Notes under the pieces: generated by a model
Told to the model about the DNA's origin: nothing
The model's database searches: none
What the model saw: the letters and a program-made list of their open reading frames with translations, nothing else
Part shown: positions 1 to 10,591 of the stretch, one piece after another
Layout of the letters: each line of letters starts with the position of its first letter
How positions within the stretch are numbered: position 1 is the first letter of the stretch
Made by a program: the position numbers and the translations under genes
NCBI GenBank assembly: GCA_021234155.1
Contig: JAJEKV010000014.1
Span: forward strand, 8,573,563-8,637,562
Source of the DNA: Isoetes taiwanensis
Taxonomy: Eukaryota; Streptophyta; Lycopodiopsida; Isoetales; Isoetaceae
DNA: 64,000 nt
Direction of reading: 5' to 3'

Positions 1-726
1 CCCTAACCAGACCCCAAAACACCGCCGCCATTTGCCGGGTCTGATTTTATCCTACTTTCTTACGTCACGCCATGTCCGTCCGTAATTTCATGCGGAAGAA
101 CTCCTTTCTCGAACGACCTCTCGCTTGGGGCGCCATCAGCGTCGGAAATCGCCCCATTACGCGACATGTATGGCCGCTTATGACATAGAGGGAGGCCATC
201 TTGGTCTAGGGCTCAGTCCGCGCCACCCACCCCTCGTGTCGGGTCCTCGGTTCCGCCCCCAAGCGTGCAAACATTGCTCACAACCTCGGTCTCCTCATCA
301 CTATCGGGAGCCTTATCGGGCTCAACCTTCTCAACCGTACTTTCACACCCCCTGAACATGCCTACATCCATCATTCTTCAGGGCCATCGCCTCTTCAAGA
401 ACCATCATCTCCCGGGTGGCACGCGGCTATCCACATGTCTCCTTTGCACCTACCAGAATATCCTTTCCCTACGTTTCCCTTTGCTCTTCTTCGTTTACAA
501 CCTTACGGATCTCAAAACCAATGCTCCGGGCTACTTAGGTCTCTCTCATAGCGGTCACCCCTTCATCGTGGTCCGCAGCACAAAGTGCCACATCCACCTC
601 AACCTCAATATCCTCACTATCCCTTTCGTCGCCCAAAGACTTTCACATCTACCTTCGGACTGAACCGACTTATCCCACCTTTGGCAACACTAAAGGCAAA
701 CCGTTAGACCAAAGTGCTCAGCCCAC
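1..726. other. Unassigned 5' stretch, probably retroelement
   Basis: No reading frame here resembles a known domain. The CT-rich open frames have no recognisable motif. It probably belongs to the 5' untranslated or early gag region of the Ty3/gypsy element that follows, but no LTR or primer-binding site is visible, so the element's 5' end is likely outside the window. The opening heptamer looks telomere-like but is present only once. Confidence 0.3.
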
Positions 727-1690
727 ATGGAAGAATTTGAGGCTCTAGCTGTCCTAAATGGTCACGCCAAACCTCAACTGAAATTCCACATCTTTTTCCA
801 CCACATCAAGCGTGGCTCTCCTCATCAATGGCTCATGTCCAACAAAAGCCATTGGAAACAAGACTGGTCCGAAATGCGACCGCTTTACGTCTCATTACGG
901 GACCACGGATGATGATCAACTTCATCTCAAGCAACTCAATGAACTTCAACAAGAGCCCACCTGAGTTCCGCCTCGGATTTTATGGATCGACTTCACATTC
1001 TGCTAAGTAAGCTCAAGGAGTACCCTACACAGAGCCAGATTTTGGTCTGGTTTCTCCAAGGACTTCCTCCCGCTATTCGACTCATGACTGAATACCTGCG
1101 TCCAAAAACTTTGGAGCAGGCTATCGACCTTGTCAATCACTCCGGCCAATGTTTCCTCCCGAGGCGTGGCTCTTCAAGAGCTCCCGCTCATTCCACTCCG
1201 TCATGGTTCCCACAAACGGCTGCTTTCAGCCTCAACACGCTAATCCACCAAGTAGTCAAATCTGGTGCCATATTTGCAAATATCAAGGCCATTTGGCCAA
1301 TGAGTGCAACTCCACCAATGGCCCGCCTCATTGCAAACGATGCAACATGTGCAATCATGCCACGGAAGAGTGCACTCGCACTCATCCCACACCGTTCCGC
1401 AACAAAATGGTTTATCAAGTGCAAACCACACCTCAAAGAACAATCGCACTATCGCCAGCCCACCTCTTCGTGCAGCCCACGCAACTCTATCAAAGAACCG
1501 GACCAACCACGGGGATCCAACCAACGTCCTCCTTTTGATCCTTCTAAAGCTCGGTGTTATCACCGTCAAGAATGGGGTCATACCACCGCGGCGTGTCCTC
1601 AACTTCCACAAGTTCGTGCGGCTTTCCCGGCACAAATCGGGACCACATCGGTCCGCCTCACGGCTTACCAACTCGCTCGCTAATGGCAAA
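727..1690 (+). pseudogene. gag remnant with zinc knuckles
   Basis: Broken gag of the Ty3/gypsy element. Around 1,270-1,310 the translation gives CHICKYQGHLANEC, a CX2CX4HX4C zinc knuckle that in family members binds the retroelement RNA. A second knuckle, CKRCNMCNHATEEC, follows at about 1,340-1,380 in the same frame. A third, degenerate one lies near 1,550 (CYHRQEWGHTTAAC, with the second Cys replaced by Arg) in a different frame. The upstream part (about 730-1,130) includes a segment typical of retrotransposon gag, reading LVWFLQGLPPAIRLM near 1,040. At least two frame changes are needed to read it through. Confidence 0.7.
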
Positions 1691-1699
1691 CAAGGCCCA

Positions 1700-2766
1700 G
1701 CGACCCGTTCTTAAGAAGCCACCAAAGCGCCTCAAAGAATCACGCTTATCAACCAGCTCCAACAAATCAACCTCACTGGATCAACAAGCCCAAGAGGAAA
1801 TTTTTCGTGCACTTAATCCTCCAATCCAGTCAAATTGGGTTGGTTTAGTTTCACGCCGCACCAAGGCATCACGCCCCTTGACTATTATTCGAAGGGCACG
1901 CGAACCCGCCTTTGCGGTTGACACCATTCCTCATGGGGACGAAAAAAAGGTTCACTTTGCACCTGACTTGGAGAAGCTCATGCCACATGTTATGCCCAAA
2001 GTTCGCCAAAGCATTTTGAACCTCATGCAAGCTGCTGAAGGCCGCACATTGGCAAATGTTCATGCCACCACTAGAGCTCAACAAAGACAAGATACACCTT
2101 CAACATCTCAACCTCCACGCTCTCAGACATATCCCAATATTGCAGCCGAGGTTGACTTACTCAAAGAAGTTGCTGCTTCCCTGCCACGCACTCCCGCACC
2201 AGTGGAACCAGCAGATCCTTTTTCTCATGTACCTCTCGAACTCCAAGAGGAGCTCGCTAAGATCAAAATTCCTTTAAGCTTGGCAACCATTTTAAAACTC
2301 TGTCCTGCTCTCAAGGACCAGTTACCACTCCCAACTGTTTTAGTTGGGGCTGTGGCTACCTCTACACCCACGGTCCATGCCACGGTGGGAAATCAGCAAG
2401 TCAACCATGTTCAAATCGATGGAGGTAGCGCAGTCAATCTCATCACGGATAAACTCCGCAAACAAATGGGCATCACCCAACTCTTTCGCGCCCCATATGA
2501 CATCAAATTGGCTAATGGCCACATCACGAGACCTCAAGGCGTCACCCCTATTCTTCACATCCACATAGGTGATCTCCGCTTTCCCATGGAATTTGGAGTG
2601 TGGAAAGCTGGCGAAGATCCAGGTGACTATGAAATCTTTGGTAGGCGGACCTTTTCTCCGCCCGGGCAAAGAGTATCCACATCGGGCCGCGGACCGCTTA
2701 GTCATCACCGATGGTCATCTCAATGCCACCATGGACTTGCAAGCAAAGCGGGATCATTTTCATTGA
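1700..2766 (+). pseudogene. gag-protease region, aspartic protease core
   Basis: A 458-codon open frame covers the spacer and protease. The catalytic segment reads VQIDGGSAVNLI near 2,410, corresponding to the D[T/S]G-type active site of retropepsins, here DGG. It is followed by LANGHITRPQGVTP and a flap-like region. Near 2,640 a frameshift moves the rest of the protease (PFLRPGKEYPHRAADRLVI) into the next frame, where it ends at 2,766. The protease would normally cut the Gag-Pol precursor in the virus-like particle. Here it is inactive because of the frame break and possibly the altered active site. Confidence 0.65.
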
Positions 2767-3359
2767 CAATGCGGAACCTTCTCTCGGACATTATTCGAAC
2801 TCAAGACATTTCGAATATTTATCAAGTTCAAGCTCCACTGCGAGTGCGCCTCTGTCATCCTATCCCGAAATATGCCGATCCTTGGGGAGAAATGACTCTT
2901 GATCGGGACCGGTACGGGCGCCTTACTTGACCCCTATCGGCTCCTTGCAATCGAATCCAACGCGTTGATCACTTTTCGGACATCGACACTTCGCAACTCC
3001 CCGTTGATGTACCTTTGTCATGAAGCAACCACTACTAGATGACACTGAAAGCAACCTCTCTTTTTCACCACGCGAAGTGCCACGATCGGTTATGCTCCAA
3101 CCTCCCGCACACATTGTCCGGATACTGAAGTCATACCCCATATTCAGACTCGAAAGTCGAGATTGTGGGCGTTGGCAACAATCAACTTTGTCGCATTGCC
3201 GCAAACCTTAGGCTCCTTATCGTAGCAGGGGCCGCCATTGCTTAAAAAAATTCAAACACATTTTCGCCGGAGTTACAAAGATCTTGGGGAATCAACAAAA
3301 GCTTGGGGAACTCACCATTCCTACCAAATCTGATGCACCCGGTGTAGCAACGACGATGC

Positions 3360-4130
3360 ATGTGCTCAACCCTAATTACCGCGGATCGCGTCAAGGCGGA
3401 AATTGACAAACTCCCTTTGCCGGGTTTGATCTATGAGGTCAAACATTTCGAATGGGTGAGCCCCATCGTCATTGCCCTTAAGCACAATGGTAAGATCCGC
3501 GTGCCATGTAGACTATCGGAAACTCAATCGAGCCACGGGCGTGATCATTTTCCACTTCCTTCACGAGACCAAGTTACGGAAGAAGTGGGCTGGACATGAG
3601 ATGTACTCCTTTATGGATGGTTTTTCTGGCTACAATCAGATCTCCATCAAAGAATCTGATCAACTCAAGACCACTTTCACCACCCCGTGGGGCACTTTTG
3701 CCTACAAGGTGGTTCCTTTTGGATTATCCAACTCTCCTTCAACATTTCAACGCATCATGCTCTCGGTTTTTCATGATTTCATGAAGGAAAATCCCTTCTT
3801 GCAAATTTTTCAAGATGACTTCTCTGCCTACAGTTCCATGGCTGACCATTTGGATAAATTGGAACTCGTCTTCCAGAAATGTGATGAGTCCGGCATTAGT
3901 CTCAATCCTGAGAAATGCACCTTTAAGCGTCACTTACGGTGTTACGTTAGGGCCATGTTGTCGCAAAAGCGGGAATCACCCGATCACGCCAAAATCGATT
4001 GTGTGCTCAAGGCTCAAGCACCAGCCAATATCAAAGAGACACGCTCTTTCCGGGAAAGGTCAATTATTACTCCACCTTCATACCGGATGGCAGCCATTGC
4101 AGATCCCATTCATAAACTCACGGGTGTGAA
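3360..4130 (+). pseudogene. Reverse transcriptase remnant (Ty3/gypsy)
   Basis: The RT core is readable from about 3,590: YSFMDGFSGYNQI, TTFTTPWGTFAYKVVPFGL, NSPSTFQRIM and SLNPEKC are textbook Ty3/gypsy RT blocks. The catalytic box that is normally Y[V/I]DD reads FQDD (about 3,811-3,822), so the aspartates remain but the two preceding positions are altered. The N-terminal fingers (KAEIDKLPLPGLIYEV at 3,380) are one or two frames away. Several frameshifts in 800 bp rule out function. Confidence 0.8.
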
Positions 4131-4139
4131 TCCACGGGC

Positions 4140-4640
4140 TTGGAATTCCCAAAGGAAGCCGCTTCCAACAAACTGAAGCTTTTTGCTTACCGAGTGCACC
4201 GGTTCTTGTTCCTCCTCAATGGGACAAGCCCTTTCATGTTCATGTCGATGTCTCGGCGTTTGCTATTGGAGCTGTTCTTTCTCAAGAATATGATGCGCAC
4301 ACTGATAAACCAAATCGCTACGCCAGCCGAAAACTCAATTCTGGCCGAAGAACTATTACGCCGCGGGCGTGAAGCTTTGGGTCTCATTTTTACGTGTCCA
4401 ACGCTCCGTCATTACCTTTTGGGCAGTCAAATCAAGTTCTTTGTGGACCACCAAGCACTCCTCTATTTGATCAACAAGTCCACGCCCACGGGCCGCATTG
4501 CTTTCGTTGGGTCCTTCTTCTCAAGAATTTGCTCCTTTTGAAATCGTTCATAAGGCTGGCAAATCTCATGTTGTTCCGGATTATCTTTCACGCATCCACA
4601 CGGATGATCCCGCAAGGGGTCTCAGACGCCTTCCCTGATG
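4140..4640 (+). pseudogene. RNase H remnant of the same pol
   Basis: Two overlapping frames together show the retroelement RNase H: FHVHVDVSAFAIGAVLSQ near 4,232-4,290, then SQIKFFVDHQALLYLINK near 4,420-4,480 and HKAGKSHVVPDYLSRI near 4,550-4,600. This domain removes the RNA strand during reverse transcription. It is interrupted by at least three frame changes. Confidence 0.7.
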
Positions 4641-5079
4641 CTCAACTCTTTTTAGTCACGGCAACACCACATTGGTTCCATGATTTTCAGCAGTACCTCC
4701 TCACGGGGTGCTCTTCCACCGTAAGGCGAGGCGCCTCTCTCACATGGCGACAATCCTGTCGCCATCAATTTCTCAGGAGAGGTCCGTGACTACACCATGG
4801 TTGCGGACATCTCTACAAAAAGGGTAAGGACACCATCCTTCGACCGTGTTCTACCTCATGAAGTTCGGATATTGTTCGAGAAGCTCATCAAGGGCTCGGT
4901 GGTGGTCATTTTCATGGTGACACCACGGCATGAAAAATCCTTTCCGGGTATTATTGGCCCACGCTCTTCAAAGATGCTCACGCCCACGCCAAGACGCGTG
5001 TGGCGCTTGCCGGGTGGGGGGGCCCGCGCCCGTGGCGCTCTTCCCTTGACGCCGGCCGCCCGCGCCACTTCCCGCCGAT
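4641..5079 (+). pseudogene. RNase H-integrase linker and zinc-binding region, decayed
   Basis: This stretch should encode the tail of RNase H and the HHCC zinc-binding N-terminus of integrase. Only fragments can be read (near 4,850 a frame gives DRVLPHEVRIL). The segment around 4,990-5,070 is GC-rich and looks scrambled relative to a normal integrase. No intact HHCC set was found. Confidence 0.4.
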
Positions 5080-5997
5080 AAATGGGGAATGGACTTTGTG
5101 GGACCTATAGATCCTCTGCGAGGCACACTTTCGTGCCGATACATTACTCGTTCTCACCGACCACGCCACCAAATGGGCGGAAGCTTGTGCACTTCCGGAC
5201 AACTCTTTTGCAAGCACGGCTAGAGTCCTCTATCAACAAATCATCACGCGATTTCCGCCTACGGAGCTGGTCGGTGGCCGTGGTGTTCATTTCATCAATC
5301 ATACTATCAAAGAGGCGACGGATTATCTCTCGATACATCATCACAAGAGCACACCTTACTATCCTCAAGGCAATGGGTTGGGCGAAAGCACCAACAAAAC
5401 TACGGTCACCATTCTCAAGAAAATTTGTGACGCTTCCCGCACAGATTGGCAGACAAAACTTCCTACTGTTCTTTGGGCCTACAATACTTGTTTCAAGATT
5501 GCTACGGGTCACACTCCTTTTAAATTGGTTTATGGTCAGGAAGCTCTCATGCCATTTGAATACATCCTTCCAACACCCGCTTTCAACCGCTAGCTCGCTC
5601 ATAATCCACGGTTGCTCTCAAAGAACGGGTCTATCAATTAGAACAGTTGGATGAACTTCGAAGGGATGCTTATATTCGTGTTCTTCATGGACAACAGTTG
5701 CAAAAATCTTTACATGACAAACGTTTGAAGACCAAAACATTCAAAGAAGGAGATTTGGTTCTTCTTTATGATTCCAGGTACAAAAATTTTCCGGGTAAAC
5801 TCAAGTTTCGTTGGCTTGGCCCTTATCACATTGTTCAAGTGGTTAGACCAAGCGTTTTCCAACTAGCTGAGTTAGATGGCACTCCATTACCTACATTGGT
5901 TAATGGTTTTCGTCTCAAAGCATTTCATCACACAGAAAGTGAACATCAACACACAGAGACAGTTCAAGAAGCAAACACCACAGAAAGTGACTAGAAA
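5080..5997 (+). pseudogene. Integrase core and C-terminal remnant
   Basis: The integrase catalytic core starts near 5,083 with KWGMDFVGPIDPLRG, carrying the first catalytic Asp. It continues to YYPQGNGLGESTNKT near 5,360-5,402, where the Glu fits the catalytic Glu of the D,D-35-E core, and then to WAYNTCFKIATGHTPF and LVYGQEALMPFE. A stop at 5,591 splits off the C-terminal part. That part (5,647-5,997) is open and reads FKEGDLVLLYDSRY and KLKFRWLGPYHIV, the usual DNA-binding tail. No chromodomain follows. The frame ends at a TAG at about 5,991. Confidence 0.75.
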
Positions 5998-6037
5998 GGC
6001 GGTAGATTATATTATAGTGGAGATTTTTTACAAAATG

Positions 6038-6100
6038 TGGGCGCAGCCCAGCTATTTCCGCTATGGGCACTGCCCTATATACAAAAACGGGCTCGAGCCC
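6038..6100. repeat. Three short GGGC...GCCC palindromes after integrase
   Basis: Three closely spaced inverted repeats follow the integrase stop: GGGCGCAGCCC at 6,039-6,049, GGGCACTGCCC at 6,065-6,075 and the perfect 12-mer GGGCTCGAGCCC at 6,089-6,100. They lie in the non-coding 3' part of the retroelement. Function unknown. They could be small hairpins in the element's RNA. Confidence 0.6.
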
Positions 6101-9100
6101 TATTTACTAAGTCCCGAGGAACAACCCTCTACTCGGGGTTCGGAAAAGGAGGTGATGCGAGGAGATGGTAGAGGTTCTGCCCCGGATCCCGAAGATGCAG
6201 AACCACCTCCATCCGTTGGTCTTGGTCGGGATGTTCAGCCATCCCGCACACACGGCCGTCCATGCGAATGCCGCGGTTGTGGCGGCGCCCGAGATCCGAA
6301 CAATTCATCTTACAAGTGATCCACTCGGCGGTTAGTGGGCATTGTGCAATCTTCGTTCAAGCCCGTGGCGACCATACCGGCGCCATCGGATGCCGCCGTT
6401 TCTCGGTTCGTCTTATATAGCCAATCGAGGAACTCCTTGTCGGCGTGGACTAATCACACAAATCGCCAACGTGTTTGCAATGCAAGGTTTGTTTCTAAAA
6501 TGAGAATCGTTCTCCTCCGCATATCTAGCCATGGTACCTTGACACATTCCTTTTAAATGATATCCCACCGAGTTGCCCGGCATTGAATGCCATTCCTTCT
6601 TTCCGCCCGTCGAACATTAATGGGTGTCCTTTGCCATCTGTCACATCCGATCTTTCTTTCACGTCTCATCCTCACCGTTCATTGCTTCTCCCTTACGTTT
6701 TTGGGACTTAGCCAAATTTTTGCCTCTCAATACCCTTCTTAGCATCTTTTGATTTTTTGGCACCATCAGCGGTTCGGTTCGCACTCTTCATACCTCTTAA
6801 GCCTCCGGTTTATGCCCTAAAACAAACCTTTTCGTTTCCTGCGCCTTCGTCCTCCCGTGCTTTCGACTTTCGTCTTCGCCTTTGGCATCCCTCTTCGTTC
6901 GCACATCATTCCCATGGCGGCCCCAAGATTTTCTACACTTCAAACTCTTGCTCCCAAGGATCCGCCCTTTTGCATCGTATCCTTCTTGGCGCCCACTTTC
7001 CGTGAAGCCCTTGTTGGCCCAAATAAAAGTATTGAAGCGACACCGGCTTTTTTGAATTCTCTCAAATGGAACTTAGGCTCCAAATCGACCCGATTCGCGG
7101 CGGTTCATCGCGCCAATATATCGTTAACTTGCCCTTAAAGGTTACACCAAGCGTGGTCGATGGCACCACCATTTCATTGACTCAACATTTGATTTCGAGG
7201 TATTTCATATTCCCTTGCACACCCCTTTGTGTATCATGGTGCGCTATACGGGATATCGATGTCACGAGTTTGGTGCCTCGCTTATCATGTCAATGTCCAT
7301 CGTCGACCAATATCGACAAACCTCCGAGACCTTTGTTAAATTTTACGTGGCGAAAATTCCTTGGGTATTCTATCAAGAACACCCATATCAATAAGCCCCG
7401 TCTTCCCACGGTCATGAGCACGGTCACACTCATGTCCTTTGTCTCCTCCTCTACACCATCCACTTCACACCATTTTTCCCGGACCTCCCAAACTGGGCAG
7501 CGGCCGGCTCCACCACCACAACACCCTGCAATGGGTTGTTGTATCGGTATCGGCCGAGGATGCTCAAGTTGCCGCTCTTAAGTTTTAAGAATCCCAAGGC
7601 GCTCTTATGGCGGGTTCCAGCAATTTTCGAGGCCTCGATGCGGTACACCAAGACCTCCGGCTGCATCGCCCAAGTTGCAACTTTGGAGGCCAAACTTCAA
7701 GACAAGCATGAAGCTCTCTTACGGGCTCATGCGGATCTCAAAAGTACACAAGCTCAAGTCAGCCAACTAGCGGTCGGCGGGCTCAGCTCGGTCGAAATTC
7801 AGACTTTATTGGAGCACAACAAGTCCAAAGCGGCTCTCGAAAGTACCAAGGACGGAATATTGCTAAACTCAATGCCTTGTACTTTGAAGCTGTGTGAAAA
7901 TTTCAGCACTCAAGTTCAAAATCTTTTTCGGCGGGGCGCTCAAGTAAGCCTCCTTGGCCGGCTCGGCTTTCTACAGACCTCTCACGCTCACCTCTCTTCA
8001 AGATCAGCCTACGGAGGTGCGGCAGAAAATACTAGATGGCGGAGATTGCCGTGGCTTCGTCTCAATACACCGGGAAATCTTCCTCCCGTGTCAATCCTTA
8101 CCGAAGCGGGTCGTGACCCGATCACGCGCTGCTACTCGAAAGGGACAATCGGATCCGTGATCTCGAACAACAATTTTGCGGCAAGCTATTGATCTGGCGA
8201 TGAGGCTCAAGCAAAACTTGGCCTTGATCGCAATTCTTCACCGAATGCCGGTTGACTCCCGGCTCCCTCCCCGCTATCATGATTATGTGGTTGCTCGGCG
8301 CCACCTCTTCCTTTCAAAGTGGGCGCGGCCGATGGTACAATGGATATTCAGCGGCGATCTTTGATTTTCTTGGATTTGGCGAACTCTCCATTGAAGACAA
8401 AGGGTTGTGATGTGCCCTTGTCGTCTTTGATCTCATACACCATTGTGCCGATCCGGACTTTCTCACCTTGAGTGGTTCAGCCCATGGCTTACATCTTTCA
8501 TGATTTCTATGCGGGTGATACACGGAAAACTTTGGAAATGGGCCACGCCCGGCTTTTCGAGGTGACCCCAACGTGCAATGGGTGCTTCGGGGATAACAAT
8601 CCATATCTTGCGGATTCTCGCCGGACCCAAACTCTTCATCGAGTACATGCACGAGCTTGCCAATCATTTATCTCTCGGCAAGCGGAAAGGCTACAACAAA
8701 TCGAGGGAAGTATCTAGGACATCCAGAAGATCTTCCCTATGCACAAATTTATATGCGACACCTATTTGGTTACAATCGATTACAAGCTCGTTGGATAGCA
8801 AGGCGGTCCCCACGGGATGGGATAGCCCTCTGTCAACTCTCGACTCTGCTTCTCTTTGGGATCGTTGGTGTCGCACTTGATCCGGATCTTGTCGATCCAT
8901 TCAGGGAGCGCTTTCAAGAACCCACGCCTACGGGCATGGTTCCTTCTCCCTATGCTTCCACATGTACCTCCCGCCCGGGTTCTGACTTCGATTGGCCTTC
9001 CTTTTTGGACCAAGGTCATGGATGGTCATGCGGTGGACCCCACCTCGGATCTCGGCCGGATCTCCGGTGGGATCCACGTTTTGTTCGCCGCTCACATTGG

Positions 9101-9612
9101 GAAGAAGGTGCCACTCTGGACAACACCACCAATTGGATCTACATTGCTAATGGCGTGGTTGGCAGCGGCCGGCGGATGCGCTTCATGGTCTCAACACCTT
9201 CTTGCAGGAATGCCTCCACCTCACGATCGCCGTCCATCTTCAAGCCGGATTTTGCGCTGCCCTCAAATGCATTTTGCTAAGCTCCTTAAATCGGCGTCCC
9301 CATTTTTCTTTGCAATCCAAATGCCGTCGGTGCCTTTGGCCTTCGATTTGTCTCCTCATGGAATGTCGGTACATTTCTTGAGGGCCCGCCGCGCCCTTGA
9401 AGACATGGTCCTCTCGCTTTCTTATAGATGCCGATAGATCCGCCCTTGGCCAAAACACACCTCAAGCTCTTCAAATCGCCAAGATCTCATCAGCCCGATT
9501 ATCATAATGGTGCCGTCCTCACTCCGTGAGGATCACTTTCGAATAGATGGCTTCAGCCCTCCCAAAGCGCTTCCTCCTTTTCTTCTTCACTCGGTGTCGT
9601 TTGGTGGGGGAG
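6101..9612 (+). other. Non-coding 3' region of the retroelement
   Basis: Open frames here are short, shift frequently and match no domain I recognise. One stretch, about 7,660-7,850 on the plus strand, reads as a heptad-like Leu/Ala/Lys-rich segment (ATLEAKLQDKHEALLRAHAD), suggesting a decayed coiled-coil protein. The position between integrase and the polypurine tract suggests an extra 3' region or a captured sequence of the Ty3/gypsy element. I cannot exclude another inserted element. Confidence 0.4.
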
Positions 9613-10098
9613 TGTTAGTCCTCTGTGCCTCACAGTGCAGGGACTATTCATCATATCTGACAGACCAGGTCAAGCTCAAGGATCCTCGATCAACCCTTGG
9701 GTCGGACATCCAAGGCTCATGAAGACCAAGCGGCGGACCCGCGGTCAAAGCCTTTGGTACATCAACAAAGAGGCTTCGGACAAGTGGCGGCCGCGTCCGC
9801 CGTCGTCGGCGTGATTCTAGGCACTTCAAGAGCACCGCCAACATTCACCAAATCAGGCCTCCTTCGAGTCGGCACCGAGATCGATCGAGTGTCTATATTG
9901 GGCCCAAGGCCATTGTACTATATATATGAGTAGAGTTAGCTCATAAGTTTTTAGATGAGTTTTGAGTCTTGTCTCTTTTCAGTTTTCTCTCTATTGCGAG
10001 AGCTCATGTATTTTCATCATTGATATCAAGGAAGCTTATCATCTTTCTCTCATTTGTTCTGTTCTCTTCTTTTCTTCTCTTTCGGCAAATCCGTGACA
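9613..10098 (+). repeat. Probable 3' LTR of the Ty3/gypsy element
   Basis: A purine tract (GGTGGGGGAG) ends at 9,612 and is followed by TGTTAG. A matching CA end occurs in CCGTGACA at 10,098, giving a 486-bp candidate LTR with TG...CA ends. A TATA-like TATATATGAG lies at about 9,919. No second copy is in the window, so the boundaries rest only on the tract and the terminal dinucleotides. Confidence 0.4.
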
Positions 10099-10590
10099 TA
10101 GTCCCAGGACTCTCTGTTAGATCCACGGGTCCTCACAGAGGGTCATCTTCCAGAGTTCGAACCCAGACCCCAAACATGGTTCATGCCCATATCTCCTCTC
10201 CCACCCCTGCTGTCCAACACAAAGAGTGATATATTTTTAAGGCCTGAAGTTGATTCTGGCAAGAGACCTTTGTACCCAATGGGTGAATCTTTGGACAACG
10301 TCGTCTTCTCCGATAATCTTCTTCACAAGGGCCACTTTTCTTCTCAACTCGCCCGATTACCTTAGGGGTAGAGTCTCCTTATGTTTTGTATTTTTAGCCT
10401 TGAATTCTTTAGGAAGTCCTTTGACCAGAATACAAACTTCTTGATGTCATCATTCGACCTTGTATTTGTCCCGGCAATCAATTTCGGATAATGCCACATC
10501 CCCCGATAGCCTTTGTTAACTTCGGCTCCTACGGTGACTTCATAATCACATTACATCCTTTACATGGCTGCGGCACTCAACGAAGGACAT
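10099..10590. other. Unassigned spacer
   Basis: No recognisable gene. At about 10,155-10,170 there is a GTTCGAACC motif resembling a pol III B box, but no partner A box or tRNA fold is evident. Confidence 0.3.
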
Positions 10591-10591
10591 C

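Larger units (their letters stand above)
727..10098 (+). mobile_element. Degenerate Ty3/gypsy LTR retrotransposon
   Basis: Plus-strand remains follow the Ty3/gypsy order: gag with zinc knuckles, aspartic protease, reverse transcriptase, RNase H, integrase. The coding sequence moves between frames many times and contains stops, so no polyprotein can be made. A 3.6 kb region without recognisable coding separates the end of integrase (5,994) from a probable polypurine tract and 3' LTR at 9,613-10,098. The 5' LTR is not in the window. I see no chromodomain after integrase. A long non-coding 3' part is known from the Tat/Athila branch, but that assignment is inference. Domain order makes the element type certain. 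The 3' boundary is less sure. Confidence 0.85.

Noticed and set aside
1-10. CCCTAACC at the window edge, telomere-like
   Set aside because: Only one unit and not repeated. Chance match.
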